From contig CAVCUQ010000020.1 in NCBI GenBank assembly GCA_963605425.1, positions 1-25,202 on the forward strand: DNA of 25,202 nucleotides, in the 5' to 3' direction. Shown here piece after piece: positions 1 through 6,613 of the stretch. The notes under the pieces were generated by a model. That model ran no database searches, was not told the origin of the DNA, and saw nothing but the letters and a program-made list of their open reading frames with translations. Numbering within the stretch: position 1 is the stretch's first letter; every line of letters starts with the position of its first letter. The stretch is from JAEELC01 sp963605425. Lineage in GTDB: Bacteria; Bacillota_I; Bacilli_A; Acholeplasmatales; Anaeroplasmataceae. A program made the position numbers and the translations under genes.

Positions 1-3
1 TAT

Positions 4-23
4 GATATATATATATATATATC
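4..23. repeat. AT dinucleotide repeat, self-complementary
   Basis: The stretch is G(AT)9C, a perfect 20-base palindrome made of a simple dinucleotide repeat at the left edge of the window. It lies beyond the obgE terminator and is probably just low-complexity intergenic DNA. No gene is visible in bases 1-103. Confidence 0.7.
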
Positions 24-103
24 AAGTCAATACGAGACTTTTAATTAAAAAACATACAAATTTAAAGATATTATTTTTAAATTTTATAGTGATTTAGGCA
101 AAA

Positions 104-126
104 TAAAAAAGCGATTTCTCGCTTTT
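104..126 (-). terminator. Rho-independent terminator of obgE
   Basis: On the minus strand an 8-bp stem (AAAAGCGA / TCGCTTTT, 119-126 with 107-114) closes a GAAA tetraloop and is followed by a T-run. It starts 4 bases beyond the obgE stop codon and ends the rplU-obgE operon. Confidence 0.85.
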
Positions 127-130
127 ATTA

Positions 131-1414
131 TTAGTCTATAAAGTCAAATACATAACCCATTACATCAACTGTATCTCCATCTTTACATCCTTTTTCTCTA
201 AGCATGTCATCAACTCCCCAGCTTCTAAGTTGACGTAAAAATTTAGTTACAGCTTGTTCTTGATCAAAGTTAGTCATTGCAATAACTTTTTCAAGGAATT
301 TAGCTTCAACTGTAAAGTAATGTTCACTAGGTCTCTTTACTATAATAGTTCTATCTTCAGGCTTATACTCATAAGTAACTTCAGTTTCCTTTTCATCATC
401 TTCAAGTAAATCAAAGGAAGGAGTTTCCTGAATTAAGTTATATATTTTAAACTTTAATTCATCAAGATTTGTGTGATTTAAAGCAGATATTTCAATAACT
501 TCAAGACCTGGGTAAGCCTCTTTGAATTTAGCAAGATTTTCACTTGCACCTTCCATCTCCATCTTGTTTGCAACTACAATTTGAGGTCTCTTTGAAAGGT
601 TCATCTTGTATGATTTTAATTCATTATTAATTACCTTATAGTCATTGATAGGGTCTCTACCTTCAGTTGCTGCCATATCGATTACATGAACTATTACTCT
701 ACAACGTTCAATATGACGTAAGAATTCAAATCCTAGTCCTGCACCTTGGCTAGCACCTTCAATTAAACCTGGTAAGTCAGCCATAACGAATGATCTGTCT
801 AAGTCTACACGAACCATACCTAGGTTTGGAGTAAGTGTTGTAAAGTGATAACTTGCAATTCTTGGTTTGCAGTTAGACATTGCACTTATTAATGTAGATT
901 TACCAACTGACGGGAATCCTACAAGACCACAATCTGCTAAAACCTTTAATTCACAACGAATATATCTATGTTGTCCAGGTTCACCTTTTTCAGCATAATC
1001 AGGACATTTTAATGTTCTTGTCGCAAGTGCCATGTTACCACGACCACCTCTACCGCCTTTTGCTATAACCTCTTCTTCACCATCAACAGTGATGTCAGCT
1101 ATAACCTTTTGTGTGTCGTCATCATAAACAATAGTACCTAGAGGTACACGAATATAGGTATTTTCAGCGCCTCTTCCGTAAGCACCTTTCTTCATACCTC
1201 TTTCACCTTCACGAGCAAGAATTACTTTTTTATAACGTAAATCAAGTAGAGTATTTAAATTCTTATCACCTACAAAGATAATAGAACCACCTCTACCACC
1301 ATTACCACCATAAGGTCCACCCATTTCAACCTTAAGTTCTCTACGGTAAGATACAATACCATCTCCACCTTTTCCAGCTCTAAGTTCTACTTTGACTTCA
1401 TCTAAAAATTCCAT
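131..1414 (-). CDS. obgE: GTPase Obg/CgtA
   Basis: Ribosome-associated GTPase acting in 50S subunit maturation and the stress response. The 427-residue protein is full length for the Firmicutes form. The glycine-rich Obg fold spans about residues 1-158 (repeated GGxGGxGG), followed by the G domain with P-loop GFPSVGKS (166-173), switch II DLPGLIEG (213-220) and NKME near 285, then a C-terminal OCT domain (about 345-427). A strong AGGAGG lies 9 bases upstream of the ATG. It is the last gene of the ribosomal operon and is separated from rpmA by a terminator-like hairpin, so it probably depends on readthrough; I see no convincing separate promoter. Its glycine codons are mostly GGT, matching the tRNA-Gly(ACC) array at 6161-6567. 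Confidence 0.97.
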   Translation of the reverse strand: MEFLDEVKVELRAGKGGDGIVSYRRELKVEMGGPYGGNGGRGGSIIFVGDKNLNTLLDLRYKKVILAREGERGMKKGAYGRGAENTYIRVPLGTIVYDDDTQKVIADITVDGEEEVIAKGGRGGRGNMALATRTLKCPDYAEKGEPGQHRYIRCELKVLADCGLVGFPSVGKSTLISAMSNCKPRIASYHFTTLTPNLGMVRVDLDRSFVMADLPGLIEGASQGAGLGFEFLRHIERCRVIVHVIDMAATEGRDPINDYKVINNELKSYKMNLSKRPQIVVANKMEMEGASENLAKFKEAYPGLEVIEISALNHTNLDELKFKIYNLIQETPSFDLLEDDEKETEVTYEYKPEDRTIIVKRPSEHYFTVEAKFLEKVIAMTNFDQEQAVTKFLRQLRSWGVDDMLREKGCKDGDTVDVMGYVFDFID

Positions 1415-1448
1415 TATGGTTAACCTCCTTAATTCTAATTTTTTTCTT

Positions 1449-1477
1449 TAAAAAAAGCACTCAAAAACATGAGTGCT
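1449..1477 (-). terminator. Intra-operon terminator/attenuator between rpmA and obgE
   Basis: Minus-strand hairpin with an 8-bp stem (AGCACTCA / TGAGTGCT) and a 6-base loop, followed directly by seven T. It sits 10 bases after the rpmA stop and upstream of the obgE ribosome binding site. It probably lowers obgE expression relative to the ribosomal proteins. Confidence 0.75.
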
Positions 1478-1486
1478 CATTGTCTA

Positions 1487-1771
1487 CTATTCAGCATCTG
1501 GATATACAGAAACTTGTTTCTTTGAACGACCTAAACGTTCAAACTTAACTGTACCTGAAACTTTAGCGAATAAAGTGTCATCTCCACCGATACCAACGTT
1601 CTTACCTGGGAAAATCTTTGTACCACGTTGTCTATATAAAATAGAACCAGCAGTAGCGAATTCACCATCACTCTTCTTAGCACCAAGACGCTTTGATTCA
1701 GAATCACGACCGTTCTTAGTAGAACTTACACCTTTTTTAGATGCGAATAATTGTAAATCTAAAAATAACAT
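1487..1771 (-). CDS. rpmA: 50S ribosomal protein L27, precursor form
   Basis: L27 sits at the peptidyl transferase centre. The 94-residue protein begins MLFLDLQLFASKKG and then follows the canonical L27 sequence (STKNGRDSESKRLG, GGDDTLFA). The extra N-terminal residues before ASKKG are the Firmicutes-type extension that Prp protease removes after the Phe; I infer cleavage after residue 9. The Prp gene lies immediately upstream, which fits. AGGAGG (1780-1785) is 8 bases from the ATG. The stop is TAG. Confidence 0.97.
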   Translation of the reverse strand: MLFLDLQLFASKKGVSSTKNGRDSESKRLGAKKSDGEFATAGSILYRQRGTKIFPGKNVGIGGDDTLFAKVSGTVKFERLGRSKKQVSVYPDAE

Positions 1772-1787
1772 CGTCTAAACCTCCTAT

Positions 1788-2093
1788 TTAAGATTTTTGT
1801 ATATTTTTCGGATATTGCTTCGAAATATAATCAAGATGTTCAACCAAATTGTCCATAATCTTGACCACTGTATCGTTTTTAAGGTCTGTTTCAATTGTAA
1901 AGTTAGCTTCTTCATGAACAAGCTTCATGATATTGCAACCAAAGCCTAACTTATCAATCAAATTTGCAGTCATTGCAACTCCCATTGAAATTGCCGCACA
2001 TACTATGTCATAACCATAAGTATCATAACCAGCATGTCCTTTAACTTCGATTTTATAAGATTTATCACTTAAAGTGATTTTGTACTTTGTCAT
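1788..2093 (-). CDS. prp: Ribosomal-processing cysteine protease Prp
   Basis: Cysteine protease (YsxB family) that removes the N-terminal extension of L27, an essential step in Firmicutes. The protein has 101 residues, the usual length. The motif GHAGYDTYGYDIVCAA holds the catalytic His20 and Cys32. It lies between rplU and rpmA, the standard place. The gap to the rplU stop is only 10 bases and no clear Shine-Dalgarno precedes the ATG, so translation is probably coupled to rplU, which would keep protease output low. Confidence 0.93.
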   Translation of the reverse strand: MTKYKITLSDKSYKIEVKGHAGYDTYGYDIVCAAISMGVAMTANLIDKLGFGCNIMKLVHEEANFTIETDLKNDTVVKIMDNLVEHLDYISKQYPKNIQKS

Positions 2094-2103
2094 TAATTAA
2101 CTA

Positions 2104-2412
2104 TTAAGCGTTAATTCCAGTAATAGTTAACTTAGTATAAGATTGACGGTGACCATGCTTTCTTCTTTCGTTGTTCTTGCAAACATACTTGAAGATAATG
2201 ATTTTCTTAGCACGTCCTTGCTTTTCAACCTTAGCAGTTACTTTAGCACCGTTAACGTATGGAGTACCTACAACTGTGTTGTCTCCACCTAAGATTAAAA
2301 CCTTGTCAAATGTTACTTCAGAACCTACTTCTGCGTCTAACTTTTCAACGTAAATTACTTGATCCTTTTCAACTTTAACTTGTTTTCCACCTGTTTCAAT
2401 AATTGCGTACAT
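2104..2412 (-). CDS. rplU: 50S ribosomal protein L21
   Basis: Large-subunit protein binding 23S rRNA. The 102-residue protein has the typical L21 N-terminus (MYAIIETGGKQVKVEKDQ) and C-terminal YKNNERRKHGHRQ-type basic motif, here CKNNERRKHGHRQSYT. First gene of the rplU-prp-rpmA-obgE operon. The Shine-Dalgarno AGGAGG is 8 to 9 bases upstream of the ATG and can pair with a sequence in the leader (see the leader entry). Confidence 0.97.
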   Translation of the reverse strand: MYAIIETGGKQVKVEKDQVIYVEKLDAEVGSEVTFDKVLILGGDNTVVGTPYVNGAKVTAKVEKQGRAKKIIIFKYVCKNNERRKHGHRQSYTKLTITGINA

Positions 2413-2505
2413 GTCGTTACACCTCCTATAATATTTTTAAGACTCACTATAAAGGTAAGTTTATACAACTTTTTATGACCTTTTCTATGTGGTGCATGTT
2501 ACAAC
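2413..2505 (-). ncRNA. Candidate ribosomal protein L21 leader
   Basis: About 90 bases of 5' untranslated RNA lie between the promoter and rplU, where Firmicutes carry an L21 autoregulatory leader. Visible structure on the minus strand: AAAGGT pairs with ACCTTT around an inner AAGTT / AACTT hairpin. An upstream TGCACC can pair with GGTGTA that overlaps the end of the AGGAGGTGTAAC ribosome binding site (6 pairs, one G-U), which would mask it. The leader identity is inferred from position and structure, not from a covariance search. Confidence 0.45.
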
Positions 2506-2511
2506 AATATA

Positions 2512-2540
2512 ATTATATAGGAGGTTAAAGTAAAAGTCAA
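2512..2540 (-). promoter_or_regulatory. SigA-type promoter of the rplU operon
   Basis: On the minus strand TTGACT (2535-2540) and TATAAT (2512-2517) are separated by exactly 17 bases. This near-consensus promoter predicts a transcript start around 2505 and a leader of about 90 bases before rplU. Confidence 0.85.
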
Positions 2541-2606
2541 ATGGTTTTTACAAATTCTTAGAAATTATTTTGATTAGGTTAATTCTTAAATTCACTATCA
2601 TTTTAT

Positions 2607-3119
2607 TTAAAGTTCAATAGAATTAAAATCTAACAACTTATAATCATGCTTTCTTTTAATCTTAATAATATAATAAACTAATATATAAATTATAGATAAA
2701 GTCAATAGACCACCAGTGTCAATTAAAACATCTGAAAATAAAGCTGTTCTACCACTAGTTTTTGCTTCTAAAAGGAATTCTGTAATAAATGCAAAAGTAA
2801 AACCAGTAACAACATGAATTATAATTCTATAATAATCTCTAATTTTTGTTAAAGTCATATAAGATACTATTGATGCTAAACCTATGAGGCAAAAATACAT
2901 GTAGTGACCAACAAATTTACCAACCTTCTTTTGAAATTCTTGAGTATTTTCTATTGGTTTACCAGTAATTTGGCTTCCAGCTCCAGCTATTGCGTCTCCA
3001 ACATCTTTTATTTGACCACTTGTAGTAGATCCAGTTTGAAGACATTCATATACAAATATTGCAAGTAATATGAAATAAATACTAAATGAAATTATTTGAA
3101 ACAACAACTTCTTATTCAT
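2607..3119 (-). CDS. VanZ-family membrane protein
   Basis: A 170-residue protein with an N-terminal membrane segment (about 5-25), three more hydrophobic segments, and the VanZ signature region ITEFLLEAKTSGRTALFSDVLIDTGG (about 115-140), with the family's Glu, Arg and Asp/Asn-Gly pattern. VanZ proteins can give low-level teicoplanin or lipoglycopeptide tolerance in some species, but most are of unknown function. Its Shine-Dalgarno (GAGGG) overlaps the end of the preceding gene, so the two are probably coupled. Last gene of a three-gene membrane operon. No clear terminator follows it before the rplU promoter. Confidence 0.75.
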   Translation of the reverse strand: MNKKLLFQIISFSIYFILLAIFVYECLQTGSTTSGQIKDVGDAIAGAGSQITGKPIENTQEFQKKVGKFVGHYMYFCLIGLASIVSYMTLTKIRDYYRIIIHVVTGFTFAFITEFLLEAKTSGRTALFSDVLIDTGGLLTLSIIYILVYYIIKIKRKHDYKLLDFNSIEL

Positions 3120-3122
3120 GTT

Positions 3123-4064
3123 CTAACCCTCAATTAATTTCATATCATTATTTTCTTTCTTCTTAAAACCATTAGTAAAGAAAGAAACTACCTTTTTAGG
3201 CATAAATGTTAAAGTTCCAGCAATAACTAAAGGATAAAGTAATAAAGCGTCTTTGAAAGCAGCTTTTCTGATATCTTCTTTTGTAATACAAGATCCATCC
3301 TTAAATAAATATCTTCTTGCAACACATCCAATACGAAGAGTAAGAAGGGCGTTCGCTAGTCCTTGAGTTAATGATGATATAACTGGTTTAATAAGTGGTA
3401 TTTCTTTTAAAGTATTATTTACACTTGCAGGTAGAATATCATCAAGAGAGATTGATTGTAAACCTTCTGCAATTAAAGCCGTTGAAAATATTTTAACAAG
3501 AAGTTTAGATAAATTAGTCATACTAGGTCTAAAACCACATTTTACAACTAAATCCTTAACCATATTAATATCAACACTAAATACAGTAATCATGTCAACT
3601 CTTGCATTTTGGCATAAAGCTGTTGAAATTAAAACAGTTTTAGCATGCCTTATCATAATTTTATTTAATTCAGGTCTAATATCTTTTTCAAATACTATTT
3701 GTAAATTTAATTGAAGTTCATCATAACTTTTATAATTCAATAGTAAAGTTTGATGTTCTTCACTTAGTTCATTGCTTTTAGCTATATTTCTTGCTACTAG
3801 ACGATAAGTTTTTCTTTGACTTCTTGATGAGTTATCAGTAATTTCAGAATCAAAACTAGGAGACGTTAAAATAATTCTTATAGGATTAATAATTCCAAAG
3901 AATACTAAAAGAACTACAAGTACGTAGAATGCGTATTCAAGATATTGATTAATTCTCCTAATCTTTTCACCTAAATCAAGTACACATGCAACAAGAATAA
4001 TAACAAATAGAATTAATACACATACAGATATTAAAATCCATATTTTTTTGGCTTTCTTATTCAA
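3123..4064 (-). CDS. DUF697/YcjF-like membrane protein
   Basis: A membrane protein with two N-terminal transmembrane helices (about 5-30 and 42-70), a soluble helical region, and a C-terminal part resembling DUF697/YcjF: IPLIKPVISSLTQGLANALLTLRIG, then a further hydrophobic segment (LLLYPLVIAGTLTFM). DUF697 proteins are of unknown function. Start choice: GGGAGG (4073-4078) lies 8 bases before a TTG at 4064, giving 313 residues and an overlap of 8 bases with the upstream gene's end. The longer ATG at 4091 has no ribosome binding site, and the GGGAGG would then be inside the gene, so I prefer TTG. Stop is TAG. Confidence 0.7.
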   Translation of the reverse strand: MNKKAKKIWILISVCVLILFVIILVACVLDLGEKIRRINQYLEYAFYVLVVLLVFFGIINPIRIILTSPSFDSEITDNSSRSQRKTYRLVARNIAKSNELSEEHQTLLLNYKSYDELQLNLQIVFEKDIRPELNKIMIRHAKTVLISTALCQNARVDMITVFSVDINMVKDLVVKCGFRPSMTNLSKLLVKIFSTALIAEGLQSISLDDILPASVNNTLKEIPLIKPVISSLTQGLANALLTLRIGCVARRYLFKDGSCITKEDIRKAAFKDALLLYPLVIAGTLTFMPKKVVSFFTNGFKKKENNDMKLIEG

Positions 4065-4587
4065 AACTATTACCTCCCTTTTTAAACTCATTCAAATGTT
4101 TAATTTTAGTATATAAGATAATTGTTGCTACAGCAAAATAAATTATGCCTATAATAAATCTGCTATAAGCTACAACTTGAGCATTTGCAAGCTCTAATAT
4201 AAGTGCAAACATATATTTAACAGAATCTAAAAACAATTGATTGATTTTAATTTTAGATATAAATACTCTGATAATTAATGGTATTAAATATAAGATACCA
4301 AGCATAATTGATAAGACATAATATTTTTGACCAAAGTTTAAAGCTACAACTCCAATTATACCAGTATTTAGTGCTTCATATAAATCTAGCCAATACTGAT
4401 CATTTTTCCCATATTGTTTACTAATCAAAGTAAACTGAACAATTGCAAATATTAAAAGCAAAGTGCATATGAAATAATAAGAAAATGGAAGGCAATATTT
4501 ACTAGGTATAAAAAAATAGAATATTGCAATCAAATAAAACAATATCATAAAAAAGAATGATGTTCTTTTGAAAAAATTATATTGCAT
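4057..4587 (-). CDS. Polytopic membrane protein of unknown function
   Basis: I do not recognise this 176-residue protein. It has about five to six hydrophobic segments (about 10-28, 35-55, 70-85, 90-110, 125-140, 143-160), few charged residues, and a short basic tail. AGGAAG precedes the ATG. It is the first gene of the operon with the DUF697-like and VanZ-family genes and its 3' end carries the next gene's ribosome binding site, so the three products are probably made together. A TATAAT (4611-4616 on the minus strand) could be its -10 box, but no good -35 is visible. Confidence 0.65.
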   Translation of the reverse strand: MQYNFFKRTSFFFMILFYLIAIFYFFIPSKYCLPFSYYFICTLLLIFAIVQFTLISKQYGKNDQYWLDLYEALNTGIIGVVALNFGQKYYVLSIMLGILYLIPLIIRVFISKIKINQLFLDSVKYMFALILELANAQVVAYSRFIIGIIYFAVATIILYTKIKHLNEFKKGGNSFE

Positions 4588-4808
4588 AATACCACTTCCT
4601 TTTGAATTTTATTATATTCTAAAAAAATAAAAAAAACTATATATAAAATCAAATTAAAAATAACTCCTATCGTTATACTAAAATAAAATGGTCCCTAGTT
4701 TTTTTATATTTACACAAACTTTATGTTACTACCATATTATGATTCTATTATTATTCAGAATTATAATTTGTTTATTTTTAAATAATTAATTCCATATTAA
4801 ATCCAAAC

Positions 4809-4840
4809 AAAAAAGCCACAATTAATTATGTGACTTTTTA
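4809..4840 (-). terminator. Terminator of the trxA-trxB operon
   Basis: Minus-strand hairpin (AAAAAGTCACA / TGTGGCTTTTT, one G-U pair, loop TAATTAAT) followed by more T. It overlaps the end of the reductase gene: the stop codon lies in the loop. Confidence 0.8.
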
Positions 4841-5679
4841 TCTGTTAAATATTTCTTGATTTCAATTGCAGCCTCTGCCCCATCAGCTGAAGCTTTAGCT
4901 ACTTGAAGAAGTCCTCCAACAACATCTCCGCCAGCATAGATTCCATCAATATTAGTTTTAAAATCATTTACGACAATATTATCTTGCTTGTCTAAAACAA
5001 GACCTAAATGTTTAGCAAATGATATTGCACTAGCTGTGCCATAAGCAATAAATAGTCCATCTAATTCGTATTTATTATTTATAGTTTCAACACCTTCTAG
5101 CATTTCCATTCCATAAATAGATACAATTTTATCCTTTACTATCTTATCGCACTCTATTAATGTCTCTTCACCATTAGTAAATACTGTAATATCATCAGTA
5201 AACTTCTTCAAAATCTCATATTCACTTTTTGCAAAAGCACCGCTTCCAATAAGACCTAGTTTTTTTCCTCTGTAAAAGAATCCATCACAAATAGCGCAAT
5301 AAGAGACACCTTTACCTTCCAGTTCTTTTAAACCATGAACAAGTAATTTATTTCTGGCTTTTCCAGTTGCAATAAATACAGTACTAGCAATAAAGGATGA
5401 TTCTTTTGTCTTAACAAGAAATCCTTTAGAATCATATTCAATTGATATTACTTCATCATTTACGATATCTATTTCTAATGATCTTGCTTGTTCTAGCCCT
5501 TTTGTTTGAAGTTCTTCTCCTGTTACATGATAAAAACCATAATAGTTATCAATGTAATGAGTTTTACCTAATGTACCACTATCCTTATATATAATTAAAG
5601 GATTATAATTAAATCTCTTTAAATATACAGCTGCACTAATACCAGCAGGACCTGCACCTATAACAATTGTATCATACAT
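4822..5679 (-). CDS. trxB: Thioredoxin-reductase-like flavoprotein
   Basis: FAD-dependent pyridine-nucleotide-disulfide oxidoreductase that should reduce the neighbouring thioredoxin. Seen: FAD motif GAGPAG (8-13), redox centre CAICDG (Cys128, Cys131), a degenerate nucleotide motif GSGAFA (145-150) in place of GGGDSA, and the C-terminal FAD motif GIYAGGD (246-252). At 285 residues it is somewhat shorter than the usual 300-320. The HRRxxxR motif that normally binds the NADPH phosphate is absent; the matching region reads ITVFTNGEET. It may therefore use NADH, ferredoxin or another donor, as in the flavin-type thioredoxin reductases that lack these motifs. Start and trxA stop overlap as TAATG, implying coupled translation. 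Confidence 0.85.
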   Translation of the reverse strand: MYDTIVIGAGPAGISAAVYLKRFNYNPLIIYKDSGTLGKTHYIDNYYGFYHVTGEELQTKGLEQARSLEIDIVNDEVISIEYDSKGFLVKTKESSFIASTVFIATGKARNKLLVHGLKELEGKGVSYCAICDGFFYRGKKLGLIGSGAFAKSEYEILKKFTDDITVFTNGEETLIECDKIVKDKIVSIYGMEMLEGVETINNKYELDGLFIAYGTASAISFAKHLGLVLDKQDNIVVNDFKTNIDGIYAGGDVVGGLLQVAKASADGAEAAIEIKKYLTDKKSHN

Positions 5680-5981
5680 TATTTTCTAAAGAATTCATCA
5701 ACGAATGCTTCGTCGTGTAATCCAAGGAATGAATCAACAACAGCACCGTCTTTAATCTTAACTACAAATGGAATAGATGAAATCTTAAATTTAGCACATA
5801 AATCAGGATTTGAATCTACATCTACCTTACCAAAAACAACATCAGGATAATTCTTGCTTACTTCTTCCATAATAGGACCAAGAGCTCTGCATGGACCACA
5901 CCAAGTTGCCCAGAAATCAACAATTAAAGTTTTATTATTTTTAACTGCTTCTTCAAAATTCTTATCATTTAATTCTAACAT
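5679..5981 (-). CDS. trxA: Thioredoxin
   Basis: Small cytoplasmic dithiol carrier. The 100-residue protein has the active site WCGPC (27-31), a preceding VDFWA strand, and the cis-proline in SSIPF (Pro71), all canonical. An AGGAGG lies about 8 bases before the ATG. It is followed by the reductase-like gene with a one-base overlap, so both partners are made from one transcript. A TATAAT at 6037-6042 (minus strand) could be its -10 element, with a poor -35. Confidence 0.96.
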   Translation of the reverse strand: MLELNDKNFEEAVKNNKTLIVDFWATWCGPCRALGPIMEEVSKNYPDVVFGKVDVDSNPDLCAKFKISSIPFVVKIKDGAVVDSFLGLHDEAFVDEFFRK

Positions 5982-6105
5982 ATAATATACCTCCTATATT
6001 ATCTTATATCATAACAAAAAATATATCTAATTATCAATTATAATGCTTAAAATACTTAATATTATCATTTTCTAATTACAAGAACAAATATTTTTAAAAT
6101 TACTA

Positions 6106-6135
6106 TTGACTTAAAGTGATAACTTAATATATAAT
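6106..6135 (+). promoter_or_regulatory. Promoter of the tRNA-Gly array
   Basis: TTGACT (6106-6111) and TATAAT (6130-6135) are separated by 18 bases on the plus strand. Transcription would begin near 6142, about 18 bases before the first tRNA. This shows that the array is an independent unit running against the surrounding minus-strand genes. Confidence 0.75.
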
Positions 6136-6160
6136 AATTGAGCAATTTAAATAAAGCAAT

Positions 6161-6235
6161 GCAGCAGTCGTATAATGGCTATTACTTCGCACTACCAATG
6201 CGAGGATACGGGTTCGATCCCCGTCTGTTGCTCCA
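6161..6235 (+). tRNA. tRNA-Gly (anticodon ACC), copy 1
   Basis: A complete 75-base tRNA with encoded CCA. Acceptor stem GCAGCAG / CTGTTGC (one G-U pair), D arm with GG in the loop, anticodon stem TCGCA / TGCGA, loop CTACCAA, 4-base variable region, T stem ACGGG / CCCGT with loop TTCGATC. The loop puts A34 C35 C36, so the anticodon is ACC (codon GGU). Glycine identity is supported by C35 and C36, G1-C72, C2-G71 and discriminator T73. Bacterial glycine tRNAs normally have GCC, TCC or CCC; A34 would probably need deamination to inosine to read more than GGU. Confidence 0.93.
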
Positions 6236-6243
6236 AAAAATAT

Positions 6244-6318
6244 GCAGCAGTCGTATAATGGCTATTACTTCGCACTACCAATGCGAGGATACGGGTTCGA
6301 TCCCCGTCTGTTGCTCCA
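6244..6318 (+). tRNA. tRNA-Gly (anticodon ACC), copy 2
   Basis: Identical to copy 1, including the encoded CCA and the ACC anticodon loop. Confidence 0.93.
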
Positions 6319-6326
6319 AAAAATAT

Positions 6327-6401
6327 GCAGCAGTCGTATAATGGCTATTACTTCGCACTACCAATGCGAGGATACGGGTTCGATCCCCGTCTGTTGCTCC
6401 A
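6327..6401 (+). tRNA. tRNA-Gly (anticodon ACC), copy 3
   Basis: Identical to copy 1, including the encoded CCA and the ACC anticodon loop. Confidence 0.93.
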
Positions 6402-6409
6402 AAAAATAT

Positions 6410-6484
6410 GCAGCAGTCGTATAATGGCTATTACTTCGCACTACCAATGCGAGGATACGGGTTCGATCCCCGTCTGTTGCTCCA
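6410..6484 (+). tRNA. tRNA-Gly (anticodon ACC), copy 4
   Basis: Identical to copy 1, including the encoded CCA and the ACC anticodon loop. Confidence 0.93.
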
Positions 6485-6492
6485 AAAAATAT

Positions 6493-6567
6493 GCAGCAGT
6501 CGTATAATGGCTATTACTTCGCACTACCAATGCGAGGATACGGGTTCGATCCCCGTCTGTTGCTCCA
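6493..6567 (+). tRNA. tRNA-Gly (anticodon ACC), copy 5
   Basis: Identical to copy 1. The spacer after this copy differs (AAGTATAAAG) and leads into the terminator. Confidence 0.93.
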
Positions 6568-6580
6568 AAGTATAAAGTTC

Positions 6581-6613
6581 AAGTCTGATATTAATTTATC
6601 AGACTTTTTTATT
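6581..6613 (+). terminator. Terminator of the tRNA array
   Basis: Plus-strand hairpin with a perfect 10-bp stem (AAGTCTGATA / TATCAGACTT), loop TTAATT, and a T-rich tail that overlaps the stop codon of the convergent tetR-type gene. There is no T-run in the minus direction, so it acts mainly on the tRNA transcript. Confidence 0.88.

Larger units (their letters stand above)
6161..6567 (+). repeat. Five-copy tandem tRNA repeat, period 83 bases
   Basis: Five 75-base tRNA genes are separated by identical 8-base spacers (AAAAATAT). The copies are identical by eye, including the spacers, which suggests recent expansion or ongoing homogenisation by unequal recombination. Short open frames that repeat across this block are artefacts of the tRNA sequence and are not genes. 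Confidence 0.95.

Noticed and set aside
1473..1778. Plus-strand 101-residue open frame
   Set aside because: It lies antisense to rpmA, which is unmistakable, and has no family resemblance.
2577..2591. The 15-base string AGGTTAATTCTTAAA also occurs at 25149-25163
   Set aside because: It is short and AT-rich, flanking bases do not match, and there is no sign of a mobile element at either place.
4676..4720. GGTCCCTAG segment upstream of the trx operon end as a possible leader RNA
   Set aside because: No partner strand or T-box core was found; the gap 4617-4808 holds nothing I can support.
6138..6507. Overlapping repeated open frames on the plus strand giving near-identical 60-residue peptides
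   Set aside because: They are translations of the tandem tRNA genes and have no ribosome binding sites.
6161..6567. Possible CRISPR array because of regular spacing
   Set aside because: The repeat unit is a 75-base tRNA and the spacers are identical 8-base sequences, not unique spacers.
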